DNA of 64,000 nt from Theocolax elegans (GCA_026168455.1 CM047431.1:17162183-17226182); one strand, 5' to 3'. Shown: positions 44,424 to 56,112, numbered from the stretch's first letter. The notes: a model not told the origin generated them from the sequence alone. Made by a program: numbers and translations.

Positions 44424-47166
44424 AGGGGGAGCCTGCTTTAGAGGCTTCAAAAAATCGTTTTTTTTTCCCCTAAATCACTTCCTAAACTATCCAAGAATAT
44501 GTCTCTAAAATTTCAGAACAAAATTCGGAATATTTTCGGTGATACAGAAGAAATAGTGAGCAAGCGTCGAGCAGGTATCCGAGCGTCCGGGCCGCCCCTC
44601 GATCTATTGAGTATATTATAATGGAAAGGGACTAACGGTTCTTCAAAACGGTTTAACTGTTTATAGAAGGTCTCTATGAAGCTATGGGAGGGGCAAAAAT
44701 GTTATTGTAACGGTATATATGAGCTGGCAACGTCGGCTCGAACAGAGCTACATTTTGCTTTACTGTTCAGTTTAAATTTGTCTCTCAGTACGTGAGCATC
44801 TTAAAAATATGGAAACCTATCCGAAAATGAGCAAATCTTCGAGTGAGCGTAGTGCAAGGCCACGGAAGCGCAAATTCTACGGCAATCAATTCGTGACTGT
44901 TTCTTCATCGGACGATGGAGAAGCTAATACCAGCCGCAGTGAGCAGAAATTGGCATCGGCGACTACGGACGACATTATAGTTTATCCGTCTCATTGTTAC
45001 CGCATAATCGAGTTTGTGTCTGTATTTTTAGCAATTTCGGAGTTAGTTATTTGCAATTTGTGTAAGCAAAAAATAACGTTCGCCGAAAGCAACTATCGAG
45101 GTTTAGGATTTAAAATTATTTTGTCGTGTCGCTGCGGTAAACGAGAAATCGAATCCGGACCGTTGATTCACACCGGATACGAAATCAACAGAAGAATTGT
45201 GTTCGTCATGAGGCTTTTGGGTGTCGCACGAGAAGGCATAAATATTTTTTGTGGTCTTCTGGATTTATCTCAAGGCATAGGCTTAGCAAAATCGACGTAT
45301 GACAAAATCGTGGAAAAATCTGTATACAGCATCGACAACGATGTTTGAAAGTGCGTGCAAAAGTGCTATCGAAGAAGAAAAACAACTAAATGTGCAAAAT
45401 GAAAGACCAGCTGACCATTTGAAAGTTTCGGGCGATGGATCGTGGAAAAAACGTGGATTCACTTCTCTGTACGGTGTAACTACACTTATTGGCTACTACA
45501 GTGGCAAAGTGATTGATCTCGATGTTAAAAGCGGATATTGTCATACCTGCACTCTCAAGAAAAATGCGTTGAACGACGACGAGTATGAAGAATGGTATGA
45601 AACCCATAAAGATAATTGTTCTTCGAATCACGCAGGCTCCGCCGGAAAGATGGAAGTTGATTCAATTACCGAAATGTTCTCAAGATCCATCGAGAAATTT
45701 GGAGTAATGTATAGCAATTATATTGGCGACGGCGACTCCAAAACATTTCTTGGCATCGTGAACAATAATCCATACGGCGACAAGTGTACAGTGACTAAAA
45801 ACGAGTGCGTGGGACACGTACAAAAGCGCATGGGTACTCGTCTCCGCAACAAGAGAAAAGAACAGAATCTCGGTGGAAAACAGCTGCTCACAAAGACTAA
45901 TAAAAAAACTAACAATGTATTACGGTCTCACGATTCGAAGAAATTTAAACTCTGTAGAAGGTGTGAGAAGTGCAATAATGGCGACACTTCATTATTGCTC
46001 TACAGATAAATTGCCTCGCCACGACAACTGCCCCGAAGGCGCCGAAAGCTGGTGTGAATGGCGCAAAGCAGAAGCAAAAAATACTTTGGCTGATTTTAAA
46101 CATCCACCGCGTCTAATTGACGACGATATTGAAAAACATATTCGTCCTATATACGAGGAATTATCAAAGGACGATTTATTAACAAGGTGCTTGGGTGGAC
46201 ACACGCAGAATGCTAATGAGTCATTCAATTCAACCGTATGGCGCATGACGCCCAAACACCTTCATTCGGGGTTTAAAATAGTTCAGACTGCTGCTTTCAT
46301 CGCTGGAGGGATGTTTAATGAAGGCTACAGTGCAGTATTAAAAACTATGCACTTATTAGACTTGAAAATTGGGCTCCAGTGCAAAAATTTTTGCGATAAA
46401 GAGGACGAGGAGCGCATCACGCGTCAAAACAGGCGCGCCACATTGGAGACCAAAGAGGCCAGAACAGCCCGTCGAATGGAGCAATTGACCGAAAACCAAT
46501 TTTTTGAAGAGTCTGAAGGGCAGTTATATGGAACAGGAATCGCTGATTAGCATATTAATAGGGTAAGTTCAAGAAATTTACGATTTTTTGTGAATGAAAA
46601 CTTTGACACGCGATTTCTCGGATTTCTATTTTGACGATTTTTTCAAATTGGCGAGCAAGATAGGAAAAAAAGTAAACGTCCTATCGAAACGGATCGATAG
46701 CATTGTATTCAGGATTAAATTTTCTTCTGGGTGAACCTAAAATACCTTAAGAAAGTTAACATTAACTCGGTTTTTCAACGATCTGAAGTGAATTTTTTTT
46801 TTTAAAAAATGCATTTTTTTTAATCTGCGAAAAAATGTTGAAGTTTTCACTTTTTGTTGAATTTTCTTGGTTCACCTATGAATGACACTATTGAAAATTA
46901 AAAATTTCTTTAGTTTTTTTGTTTCAGATGAAAATTGCGACCTGCATCTTGCTCGCCACAGAAAAAGTGCACACTTGAGGCGCCTCCGCAAATTTCTTGT
47001 AGCATGAAGAATATCTCATGTATGGTAATAAAAAAATTTGAGAAAACTCTTAAAAAATATATAAGAATAAACCCTAAAAGTTTCATTTTAATCAGACATT
47101 TCTTTCCTTCCCAATAAAATCCTCGAAAATATCGATTTTTTGAAGCCTCTAAAGCAGGCTCCCCCC
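44424..47166 (+). mobile_element. Kolobok DNA transposon with TTAA duplication
   Basis: TIRs GGGGGAGCCTGCTTTAGAGG (left, after one A) and the inverse at the right match over more than 30 bp. TTAA flanks both ends (44420-44423 and 47167-47170). The interior encodes a Kolobok-type transposase. Insertion is exactly inside a LINE codon frame. The element is 2.74 kb and inactive because the ORF is shifted. Confidence 0.9.
44809..46550 (+). pseudogene. Kolobok transposase (Mutator-like transposase domain), two frameshifts
   Basis: An N-terminal basic Ser-rich leader (KSSSERSARPRKRKFYGNQF) leads to a CX2C finger (CNLCKQKI, SCRCGKRE). The catalytic core has SGDGSWKKRGFTSLYG, GYCHTC, CSSNHAGSAGKMEVD and YIGDGDSKTF, then ECVGHVQKRMGTRLR. 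The C-terminal part has GHTQNANESFNSTVWRMTPK, another family hallmark. The frame changes near 45320 and near 45900, so the protein is broken in three. The family assignment is from these motifs plus TTAA. Confidence 0.85.
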
Positions 47167-47690
47167 TTAAATAAATCTTTTATTATAACTGCCTCCAAAC
47201 TGTTAAATTTATTCCAATTCAACTTATTCATTCCATTTGACCCATCGCACATTGATCATTTCAAATCATCTTTATTTGAGCACTTGTTTATTCTTGACTG
47301 TTCAGCCTGGGAGGACAGAGTTGTACGTGAAAACCTCATCCGTCTTCAGAGCGTTCAACCATAGGCCGTATTAAGCTGTGTAACATTGTATCTGTTATTT
47401 TATTACTCTTATTCTACGACTTATTATTGCGCACATGCGTTTTCTGTGTTCTTATTTATATTATATTGTTATTTTACTTTTTATATTTTATATACTGTTT
47501 TTTATTGTCATTTCATTTATTTATTACACTTGTTCAAAGCGATGAACGTTTATCTTTTGCGCAAATTTTGTTACTTATATCTTATTATATTTAATTTTTT
47601 AGCAATGTTATGTATTAGTGTGTTAACGGGGTTTCTACCCCTATACGCCTAATAAAGTTTTATCTATCTATCTATCTATCTACCTACCTA

Positions 47691-48090
47691 CTCTTTCTAG
47701 CAGCTAAATAATTAGATTTTAAATTTTTCTGGCATAGCAGAAGTAATTATTATGTCTAAGCGTGCGATAGAGAGACTTCGACAAAGTTTAAGAACTTGTC
47801 AGACTTAAAATAATGCTACGCATAATAAACTAGATTCTAACTATGGTGTTAACAAAATATCGCAAGAATAGAATATCCAGTTCGGAAAAAGTAAATGAAG
47901 CTAGAAATTCGGTTACTGAGTCGGGCTCTGTTTGCAAAACACAAATACAAATACCAATACAAATACAAATAAACATAATACTAGAACTAAGAAAAATGGG
48001 AAAAATATTAATATAATAATCAATCAGACTAAGGATGCCACTGGTCCCGCCAATGATAATGACAATTATATTATTATACACGTAATTTGA
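47691..48090. other. Unassigned interval
   Basis: AT-rich, with an (AAATAC)n-like run at 47938-47972. No coding sequence recognised. It may be the 5' part of the decayed LINE that follows. Confidence 0.4.
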
Positions 48091-50135
48091 CTAGGTGGGG
48101 TTTCTGTTGGAGACTCTAATGTGGTTTCAGGAGGGAGGTTACGAGCGGGTTTTCCCAATGAACTCGATTAGAGTTCACATGGAGCAGATAAGTCAGTTTC
48201 TTTCTGATTGCCCCTTTTTTGACCTCTTTGATGTTACTGAAACAAAGCTGGACTCAAAAGTAATGGATCACATCACGTAGGTCAAAGAATTGACGGTAGT
48301 CAGATAGGATAGAAATGCCCGAGGTGGTGTAGTAGCATTATACATAAGAATAATATAAGATGTAAAACCCTTGCAACATCAAAGACTCAGCAAACGAATA
48401 ATTCTGGAATACCAGAATATATTTTCTATGAAATTCAGAACAATGATATATCACCTGTACTTATAGCTGTTATTTATCGGCTACCAAAATTGCTTTTACC
48501 AGGGATCCTGAGTTTCTAGACAGTCCATGAGAATATTATCGTGAATATAGTAATAAAATCATTATGGGTGATCTGAATGCCGATATCCTGAGAGATGGTG
48601 ATAATGGTAAATTTGTGCACAATTTTGTAGTAGTACTTTCTCTGCAATTAGTCCAGCATGAGCCTACACATTTACACCAACATCGAGCACATGGTTAGAC
48701 GTGATCCTAGTGCATGACAATAACACTATTATTCACTCGGACAATGTAGCTATGACTTTTCACAATGTCCACAACGTTATTTCTGCTTCAATTCTATACA
48801 TTAGTACTTTGAGAATACAGGTGCTAAAAATATAATTTATCGTGATTTTAAAAACATTTTCTCGGAACAGCTCTTGATTTTGCTTGAACATTGTGATTGG
48901 TCGCCATTTTATGGTGATGATTTACATACTGAACTTGCGTTGGAGTGTCTCTAGACAAACTTAACCGTAGACATTTACGATGCAACAATAAAAAAGTTAA
49001 AAACAACGAAATCAAGGCCGTCTTATATGAATGCAGAGTTATACCATCTCCAGCGTAGGGTCAATGCAGTTTACAGACGCTGCGCACGGACTAGGGGTAC
49101 AGAGTTACTTAACGAATTTCAATCATTAACACATATTATTAATGAAATGACAGAGACAAGAGACACTGAATTTTATCAAAATAGAATATATGATGCTCTC
49201 GCAAACAATAGCGTTTAGGAGGAGCTATGTAGTCTCGGGCTACTTTTGGGACAACAGTGAGGAGTTGAGCGGTTTATCATTGGAGCATATGCGTAAACTT
49301 TTTGCAGGTGTATGGGTCTCCTCTGCAGAGAAATCTTAAAGGCGTCAATCTATTATTCAAAGTGTAGATGAGAATGGAATTATTTTTCCAGAAATTGGAA
49401 TAAATGATGTTATTGGCGATTTTACATTTCTCCTCACAGGCTAGGCGGCCCGATGGAATTCCGCAAAGTTTAATGGTAAAATCTCTGTCGATCATGTGTC
49501 CTTGTTAAGCTATTCAACTCCACATTTGCCAGTGGGATCTTTCCAGTACTGTGCCAAAGGGCTCATATTATAAAACTTGAGAAATGCAAAACTCTATCTT
49601 CCGTGTCCAGTGCTGGAATAACTACGTGAGCATTTTGACAAACACTCGTTTATGGTCTCTTTGCAAACTGGCTTTAAGCTATGTAGTTCGACGGAGACAG
49701 TCTTATTGAAACTGACTGAAGACATGCGAAACGGGATTGACAAAAAATTAGTGACATTACTTTTGCTGTTTGATTTCAACTGTGTACAGATTCGGGGAGA
49801 TATTATTTCATCACTGGTATTAACCTTTAGAGGGCCGAGATTTGGGATGGCATATTCTCCATAGAAAAGTGGTAAAAAAGGTGGTAAAAAAGGTATCTTA
49901 TATCATGGATTGGTCATCGACAAAGTGTCCATCATGGGTTGAGTCACTATAGTGGTTTTCCGGCCCTCTAAAGGTTAATGTATAAATTTATACGTGAACC
50001 ACAATATCTGAAGGGTCTCTTCTCTAGATATTTTCCCAGAGGCACTGTGAGGGGTTCTAATGAAAAAAAAAACGATCTTTTTAATTTCGAGGTGCGCTTC
50101 TATGGAATTCATTACCGTGTGAGATAAAAAAACTT
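48091..50135 (+). pseudogene. Heavily decayed LINE (EN-RT)
   Basis: Fragments of one ORF2 lie in many frames: VTETKLDSKVM, DRNARGGVVALYIR, MGDLNADILRDGDN, EPTHLH, then NAELYHLQRRVNAVYRRCAR (49027-49218), RT pieces with QTGFKLCSSTETVLLKLTED near 49655, and a C-terminal piece around 49980-50130. Stops are frequent, so this is the oldest LINE in the window. A TTAA MITE sits in it at 49824. The RT core after the first catalytic region is deleted. Confidence 0.65.
49824..49974. mobile_element. 151-bp TTAA-type MITE, copy B
   Basis: TIRs CCTTTAGAGGGCCG and CGGCCCTCTAAAGG with TTAA at 49820-49823 and 49975-49978. The internal AAGGTATCTTATATCATGGA and CAAAGTGTCCATC match copy A at 11591. A GTGGTAAAAAAG doublet is unique to this copy. 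Confidence 0.85.
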
Positions 50136-50159
50136 ATCGTAACTTTAGGGCTATAACTG

Positions 50160-51045
50160 AGAGATGGAGGCGGACGTACTCGTCATAGGTGAAAAATACA
50201 GAGACTTGACGTTGCTGAACTAGATTGCTAAAAGCACGAGCCCAGTGGCGGTATGGGTGTGTGTGGAAAGCACAAAACGGATCAACGGGCGGAGATCCGC
50301 AAAGTTTCAAACGCACTTTGTCAGCGACTATCTGAGTCCGAATTATAATGGTCTTGAATACGCGGAAAAGCTGGAGACTCTCAAAGATGCTATAAGAGAT
50401 ATTCCCGGCAATAAATTTGTGACGGGTGATTTTAACGCGCGCGCGATCGAGTGGGGAGTGCTCGAGACGAACAGACGTAGACGATTGCTGTTGGAGATTA
50501 CCGCAAGGCTAGAACTGACAGTGGTGAACAACAAAACGAGTGGAAATACGCTAACGTACAGACGATCTGACTTCGAGGATTCTGTACCCAATATGACCCT
50601 TAATTCGGACAACATGACCTCAAGGAGAAAGGCATGAAGGGTGATCGAGGACTATACAACCAGCAATTATCAGTACATCACCTTCGGTCGTGCAGACAGA
50701 TCGTGGTAAAAAATTAATCGCATAATGCGCTCCGCCTGAATTGACACGCGGGGACCCTCTGTCACAGGTTTTGCATCTTGATGTGACCAACCACGTCAAG
50801 ACTGAAGTGCTTGCTGGAGAAACTACTCAGTTGCTTCAGCAATTGTACTGAGATTATGCCGTGGAAACGTTACACAGGAAACAAATTGGTGGACAAATGA
50901 AATCACAGGCATAAGACGTAATTGACCGACAAATCGCAATGTCTATCTCGGAAGAGTATACACAGGTTAAGAAGCGTTTGCGGTACGCCATAAATAATAG
51001 TGAAAAAGAATGCTGGCAAAGACTGACGGATGAAACGGACTTATG
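50160..51045 (+). pseudogene. R1-like LINE endonuclease fragment
   Basis: 50245-50637 encodes an R1-clade endonuclease segment: YLSPNYNGLEYAEKLETLKD, GNKFVTGDFNARAIEWGV and TSGNTLTYRR. Downstream, after stops, VIEDYTTSNYQYITF and WWTNEITGIRRN continue the same protein, then EEYTQVKKRLRYAINNSEKE near 50945-51010. The 5' and RT parts are missing. A different clade from LINEs 1-3. Confidence 0.75.
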
Positions 51046-51200
51046 CTCAAAATCATTTGCTCGAAAGACAATCGCTCGAAAGACGTTTCTTCGAAAAACA
51101 TTTGCTCGCTGGGACATATCCTCAAAGTTACATTTGCTCGAAAAATATTTGTTCGCTAGCACTTTGGCTCGACATCACATTTGCCCGAAAAACATTTGCT
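51040..51200. repeat. Degenerate minisatellite, TTTGCTCGAAAAACA units
   Basis: About eight imperfect units of 16-24 bp, such as TCGAAAGACGTTTCTTCGAA and CATTTGCTCGAAAAATA. Similar units resume beyond the gypsy element (about 56500-56560) and again at 57690-57880. Confidence 0.7.
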
Positions 51201-51251
51201 TGATGTAATATCTATTAGAAAGATTATTTATGGATCCGGAAAAGTAGATAT

Positions 51252-51498
51252 TGTACTGTATTCGGAGCGGAAAGACAATACGTATAAATTTGAAGACATT
51301 TGTAGTTTCAAATATATTTATTAAGTACACGGTACTGATACAGTTTCGGCAAAGCCGGAGCGCCTGTGAGCTGGCCTGGGGTCAGCTCGCAACTGACTAA
51401 AGTATGATAGCGCTGCCGCCGAGTAGCCAATGTGCTACTAGCCATTTCGCGTACCTTAACCTATAGGCGTAGCTACTAGCCTAGGTGAATACATCACA
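51252..51498 (-). repeat. Gypsy 3' LTR
   Basis: 247 bp, TG...CA, same length as the other LTR and differing from it at six positions. The inner edge is preceded by the purine tract. Confidence 0.9.
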
Positions 51499-52471
51499 AT
51501 TTTCCCCCTTTTTTATTTAAAAGTCTCTGGGATCGACGAAGTGGAACAATTAATTGATCGATGTGCCGCTTATGCACTTTCCCAGATTCCTCTTGAACGA
51601 CATAAGTGGAAGGAGCAGTTTGCTTTACAATTTGACCTTCGATTCGTTTTTCGTCTCTTACGCCGTGCGCATCCATATAAATCGTATCTCCTACGCTTAT
51701 ATTTGTTTTTCTATTTCCCGTACGTGACACGATTTGTCGTCTTTGTTGATTGTCTACATATTTAGATACACTCGGTTTTAAGCAATCGAACCAGGTTCTC
51801 AAATTCCGGTTGTACATTATATTTGCAGGACTTCTACCTGTCGTACATTGTGGGTAGTTTCTATAATCGAAAACAAATTTACTAACTTCATCTTCCACGT
51901 TTTTTCCCTCTTTTACAATTTTTGCTACTTTATGCTTGAATGTTTGTATAAAATTTTCCGCAGCTCCGTTCGTTGCGGGATGATACGGAGGCGAAAAGGT
52001 GTGCTCAATATTATTTGCCGTAAGAAAGGTGCAAAATTCTACGCTTCTGAACTGCGGACCTCCGTCTGTTACGCAGTGAATAAGAAATTCAAATCTTGTA
52101 AATAGAATTTTTAATTCTTTTATGAGCCTTTGCGCATCCGTATTTTTTTTACAATTTATGATTTCTGGCCATTTGCTGTGTGCATCAATTATAATTAAAT
52201 ACATATCGCCTTCGAATTTAGCATAATCGCAATGTATGCGGCCCCATACTTTACTCGGAAATGGCCACGTTGTTAGTGGCGTTTTATTTGGCGTTTTCCT
52301 GTCTATTAAACACGTTTTACATGTATTTGCGATTTCTTCTATCGCTGAGTCTATACCCGGCCAATATACATATGAACGCGCGAACATTTTCATTTTTACA
52401 ACTCCGAAGTGCGTTGCGTGCAGTGAATTCATTATTGCGTATCTCATTTTTTCTGGAATGCATGCACGCAT
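51494..52471 (-). pseudogene. Gypsy integrase region
   Basis: Open for 325 residues. It has an HHCC-type zinc site (HATHFGVVKM, CKTCLID), then the DDE core: HCDYAKFEGD, VTDGGPQFRS and AAENFIQTFKHK. The C-terminal part is basic and ends LRRSQRLLNKKGGKL, like the chromodomain-less gypsy integrases. By itself it is uninterrupted, but upstream parts of the same polyprotein carry stops. Confidence 0.85.
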
Positions 52472-52517
52472 TTCCCAGAAGAGTCATTCTTTTTCTACAG
52501 TTAATTCGAATCTAATT

Positions 52518-53333
52518 TTATAGAATTTTTTTTTCTTTTGTAAGTTCGTCGTAATTTGGCCAGTCACCTGATACATAACGTATTATATCGCTAAGAACTT
52601 TATCTTTCTTGCTTTCTGCCGCAAGCATTTTACTATTGAAAGCAGTTGTTTGCTCTTCAAAAAAATGAACTTGTGACGGAATTTTACTGCACATGTTTGA
52701 TATATCAGTATCCTCCTCTATTGGTAGTCGCGACAGTGCATCTGCATTGGCATTTCTTTCGGATTTTACATGTTCTATTTTATAACGGTACCCTGATAGG
52801 TAATATGCGTATCGTTGCAGTCTATTATCCGCCGTTTGCGGTATCCTTTTTCTAGGTCCTAATATTAACTCTAATGTTTTATTGTCCGTACGTAACGTAA
52901 TTTCTTTGCCAAATATAAATTGATAAAATCGCTTAAACCCGAAGACTATTGCCATCGCTTCTTTATCAATAATTGCGCGTTTTAGTTCCGTCTTTGGGAT
53001 TTTTTTTGACGCGTACGCGATTGGTCTCTCTGATCCGTCTTTATAACGATGCGACAAAATTGCGGATAATCTGTAATCTGAAGCATCACTCGCGAGAACT
53101 ATTTCTTCATTTGGATCGTAATGAGCTAAAAATTTAGGGCTTATCAATTCGTTTTTTACCCATTTGAATGCATTCTCGCATTCCTCGTCCCATTTTTCTT
53201 TTTCTTTATTTAATAAGTCGTAGAGTGGCTTTAGCTTTACCGATCTATTTTCCAATAATCTAGCATAAAAATTTACAAGCCCTAACAACGAAGCAAGTTC
53301 TTTTTCGTTAGTTGGCCGCGGCGCGTTTACCAT
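52518..53333 (-). pseudogene. Gypsy RNase H and RT thumb region
   Basis: Starts in the RT connection (NEKELASLLGLVNFYARLL, NKEKEKWDEECENAF) and continues into RNase H: VLASDASDYRLSAILSHRY, KEAMAIVFGFKRFYQFIFG, TDNKTLELIL and NANADALSRLPI. Metal-binding Asp and Glu residues are visible. A stop at about 53340 separates it from the RT piece before it. Confidence 0.85.
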
Positions 53334-53467
53334 TACGTTGATTTTTTATTTCGATTTGTGCAACCCATCTTTATCTATTATGAATCCTAATACATCGATA
53401 CGCGGTTGCATATATTTGCATTTTCTCAAATTTAGCCGTAAGTTACAATCTTGCAATCTTTTACAAA

Positions 53468-53907
53468 GAGCCGCGGTGGCTCATGGGTAGAGCTCCCGAC
53501 TCTCACACCGAGGGTTGTGGGTTCGATCCCAGACGTGTACCCCTGACAATTTTTTCATGTGCATTTTTCGAACACCGCGACTCAGTGGCTCGGCGTGTCA
53601 CTATAATGTGACGCCAGTTCAGGTGCGCGTGCGTTTCGTGCACTTGTCAGTGCATGAGAGGCACGGGCATCTGAACTATAGGGAACGTTAGGGACGCGAA
53701 GATGTCAAGAGGATCGCGGTGGTTCCATCGGGAGGACAGGAAACTGTAATTATTAGACTAATTACAGTGACCGATGATATCTTCCGATGGACACAAGCAC
53801 CACTGTTTCAACTACATGTGCTTTGTTTACAGACACACCGTTCACCTCCGTCGCTGATTAGCCCTGGTAGCATAAATAGAGCGACGTTAAATAACAAAAA
53901 AAAAAAA
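53468..53907 (+). mobile_element. tRNA-derived SINE inserted in gypsy pol, 12-bp TSD
   Basis: ATCTTTTACAAA flanks both sides (53456-53467 and 53908-53919). The head has TGGCTCATGGG (A box, 53477-53487) and GGTTCGATCCC (B box, 53520-53530). The body of about 330 bp is GC-richer and contains repeated ATTAGACTAATTACAG-type hairpins, ending in A13. Orientation is opposite to the gypsy. The duplication and A tail show LINE-driven insertion. It is unlike the SINE at 7304 outside the Pol III boxes. Confidence 0.9.
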
Positions 53908-54670
53908 ATCTTTTACAAACTTTTTTTACATTTTCTAAATACTCTTCCTCAGTTTTTCCCGGTAAGTATATATTGTCTAGATACGCAATAACACCGTCAA
54001 TCCCATTTAAGCACTCATCCATTTTATGTTGTATGTCTGCCGGTGCTGGTGATATTCCTTCTGGTATTTTTGTGTATCTAAACAATCTTTTATGCGTAAT
54101 TACCGTTAATAATTCCGCGCTTTCATCGTCGACTGGGAATTGCATATACGCATGTTTGAGATCTAACTCGGAAAAAAATTTACCGCCTTACATTTTTGCG
54201 AAAATTTCATCTATAGTGTGTAACGGGTATTTATCTTTCAATAGATACTGATTTAATGTCAATTTAAAATCCCCGCAGATTCTTATTTCATCTATGCCCT
54301 TCAAAACTGGCACAATAGGTGTTGCCCATTTTGATACATCCACCTGTTTCAAGTGTCCTAGTTCAACTAATCTATCTATTTCTTTTTCTATTTTTGGTCG
54401 TAATGCATATGCAACATGTCTGCATTTTAACGATATTGGCTGCGTATTTTCTTTCACGTGAATTTTGGTTTTACTCTTATTATATAATCCAGGTGAGTCA
54501 CTAAATAATATAGGATATTCTCGAGCTAGATAATCACACAACGTTTCTTCGATTTTGTTTACTATTTTTGAATCGTGTGTCGGTATAGATAAAGGCCACG
54601 CTCTAAACTGTGTAAGCCAGTCTCGCCCCATTAGCGCTGGTCCTGTTCCCGGCAAAACAAAACATTTCAA
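53858..54670 (-). pseudogene. Gypsy protease end and reverse transcriptase, broken
   Basis: 54188-54670 has GPALMGRDWL, the junction region and RT fingers (LGHLKQVDVSKWATPIVPV). A TAA at about 54185 interrupts. 53938-54145 continues FSELDLKHAYMQFPVDD, TKIPEGISPAPADIQ and then YLDN where active RTs have YxDD, so a catalytic Asp is lost. The SINE cuts the thumb. Upstream, EIDTGTFATVI near 54825-54855 is the protease active site, followed by another stop. Confidence 0.8.
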
Positions 54671-54816
54671 TGATCTCGTTATATTATTGAATATGACTTC
54701 TAAGTCACACAGTTCGCCTAGAGGTACTAATGCGTGTCCTCCGTACGCTCTTAAGTCTTTTTTTGTTTCCGTTAATTTATATTTACTGAAATATTTATTA
54801 TATATATTTTTTTAAA

Positions 54817-55225
54817 TTACGGTTGCAAATGTACCTGTATCAATTTCAAAATCGATATTTTCCCCATTTACTTTTAATTTTACGTACATAGGTAATAACC
54901 CTGTGTTTTTATTGCTTGTGTGATTAAATATCTCGGTTTTACAATCCTTTCTAATTTCGCCTTTACGCTTTACAATTTTCTTCCGCGAGTTTGTTATATT
55001 TTTTTGTTTAATAGAAAAGAATTGAGCTTCATGATTTTACGCTTCATCGCTATCTTCGTCAGCGGTTAATTTTTTTATCTCGTTTGAATTTCGCACTACA
55101 TTTTTACTAGTTTTACATACTCTTCGTAATGCCCTTTTTTATTGTATTTATTACATACATAATCCCGAAAACGACATTCGCTACTCGAGTGGTTTACCTT
55201 TCCGCAGCAAGTACAAACCGCTTTC
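54817..55225 (-). pseudogene. Gypsy nucleocapsid knuckle and protease start
   Basis: Below gene-finder length but readable. CTCCGKVNHSSSEC near 55165-55215 is an exact CX2CX4HX4C knuckle, followed by a second damaged one (CNKYNKKGHYEEYVK). After a stop-bearing linker comes the protease motif EIDTGTFATVI at about 54825-54855. Confidence 0.65.
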
Positions 55226-55341
55226 GGTGATTCCTTGGAATGTCGATTCGGCTGCTTCTATTTGTTGTTGTCGTTGACCGTGTTGCTCTGTATGTCTTTG
55301 CCTCGACGGCCTTTGCTTTGCCATCCCCTCTGCTCGTCTCC

Positions 55342-56112
55342 TTATATAGCGTGTACCTCATTTCTTACGCTTTTATTCTCCAGCGTAATATTCGAATTTG
55401 TAGCATTTTTCACTGCTGCTTCTCTCGCTATCGCTATTTCTAGCGCTTTTTTTAGAGTTAATTCTTTTTCTTCAAATAGCTTTATTCTGATGTCTTTATC
55501 ACTTACTCCACACATCAATTGGTCTCGAATTGCATTGTCTAATTCTGTAAAATTGCAATGAATTGCCAATTTTTTAAGTCTTGTTATAAAGTCCGTGATC
55601 AATTCGTGCGATTCTTGTTTCGATGTGTGAAAGGTGCATCGCTCCATGACTTCTGATGGCTTCGGTTTTAAATAGTTCGATAATGCCTTTATTAGATTGT
55701 CGTACTGGCTATCTTTGATTTTCACTGGTGCAGTGAGCTGCTTGAGAAGTGCATGTGGCTCTGGGCCTAATTTTGTTACTAGAGTGGCCACTTTTATTTT
55801 GTTGTCTGTTATGTTTTTCGCAATAAATAAGCAATCCAGCTTTTCTTCGAAAAGTTCCCAGTCATCGTTCTGTTGAAATTCAAATTTTTGATCGGCCATA
55901 TTGTCTTCTTCATCCAATTCTGTTTCTGAATCTGAGTTTTTCGGCGTTTTGTACTCTTCGTTTTCTTTTTTTATCGATTCTCTCAACTGCTCTCTTAACT
56001 TATCGTAGGTGTCCGTTTGTGCGAAGCCTTCCCCTCTTTTTTCTAACTCTGCGATAATTTCTTGCTTGTTGAGCTTTTGTATCCACGCTGTTCCTTTCGG
56101 TTTTTTTTCCAT
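55342..56112 (-). CDS. Gypsy Gag (matrix/capsid part)
   Basis: 256 residues from MEKKPKGTAWIQKL. A charged N-terminal helix region (KQEIIAELEKRGEGF) and an acidic linker lead to the capsid-like retrotransposon Gag domain: FEFQQNDDWELFEEKLDCLF, LGPEPHALLKQL and HTSKQESHELITDFITRLKK. It ends in a stop before the zinc knuckle, which lies in another piece, so the natural Gag is truncated. The start is the first Met after the leader. Confidence 0.8.
   Translation of the reverse strand: MEKKPKGTAWIQKLNKQEIIAELEKRGEGFAQTDTYDKLREQLRESIKKENEEYKTPKNSDSETELDEEDNMADQKFEFQQNDDWELFEEKLDCLFIAKNITDNKIKVATLVTKLGPEPHALLKQLTAPVKIKDSQYDNLIKALSNYLKPKPSEVMERCTFHTSKQESHELITDFITRLKKLAIHCNFTELDNAIRDQLMCGVSDKDIRIKLFEEKELTLKKALEIAIAREAAVKNATNSNITLENKSVRNEVHAI

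Larger units (their letters stand above)
44129..47690 (+). mobile_element. LINE 3'-end fragment, split by Kolobok, (TATC)n tail
   Basis: 44129-44423 encodes NLRLQRLLNACMRFVWG to YLPPRTESL. After the Kolobok insertion, 47167-47361 resumes LNKSFIITASKL and ends in a stop. The 3' UTR ends AATAAAGTTTTATC with TATC repeats. With the insert and one TTAA removed the reading frame is continuous. It is related to but distinct from LINE 3. Confidence 0.8.

Noticed and set aside
51541..52523. Plus-strand frames opposite the integrase
   Set aside because: Shadows of the minus-strand gypsy pol; the minus strand has the family motifs.
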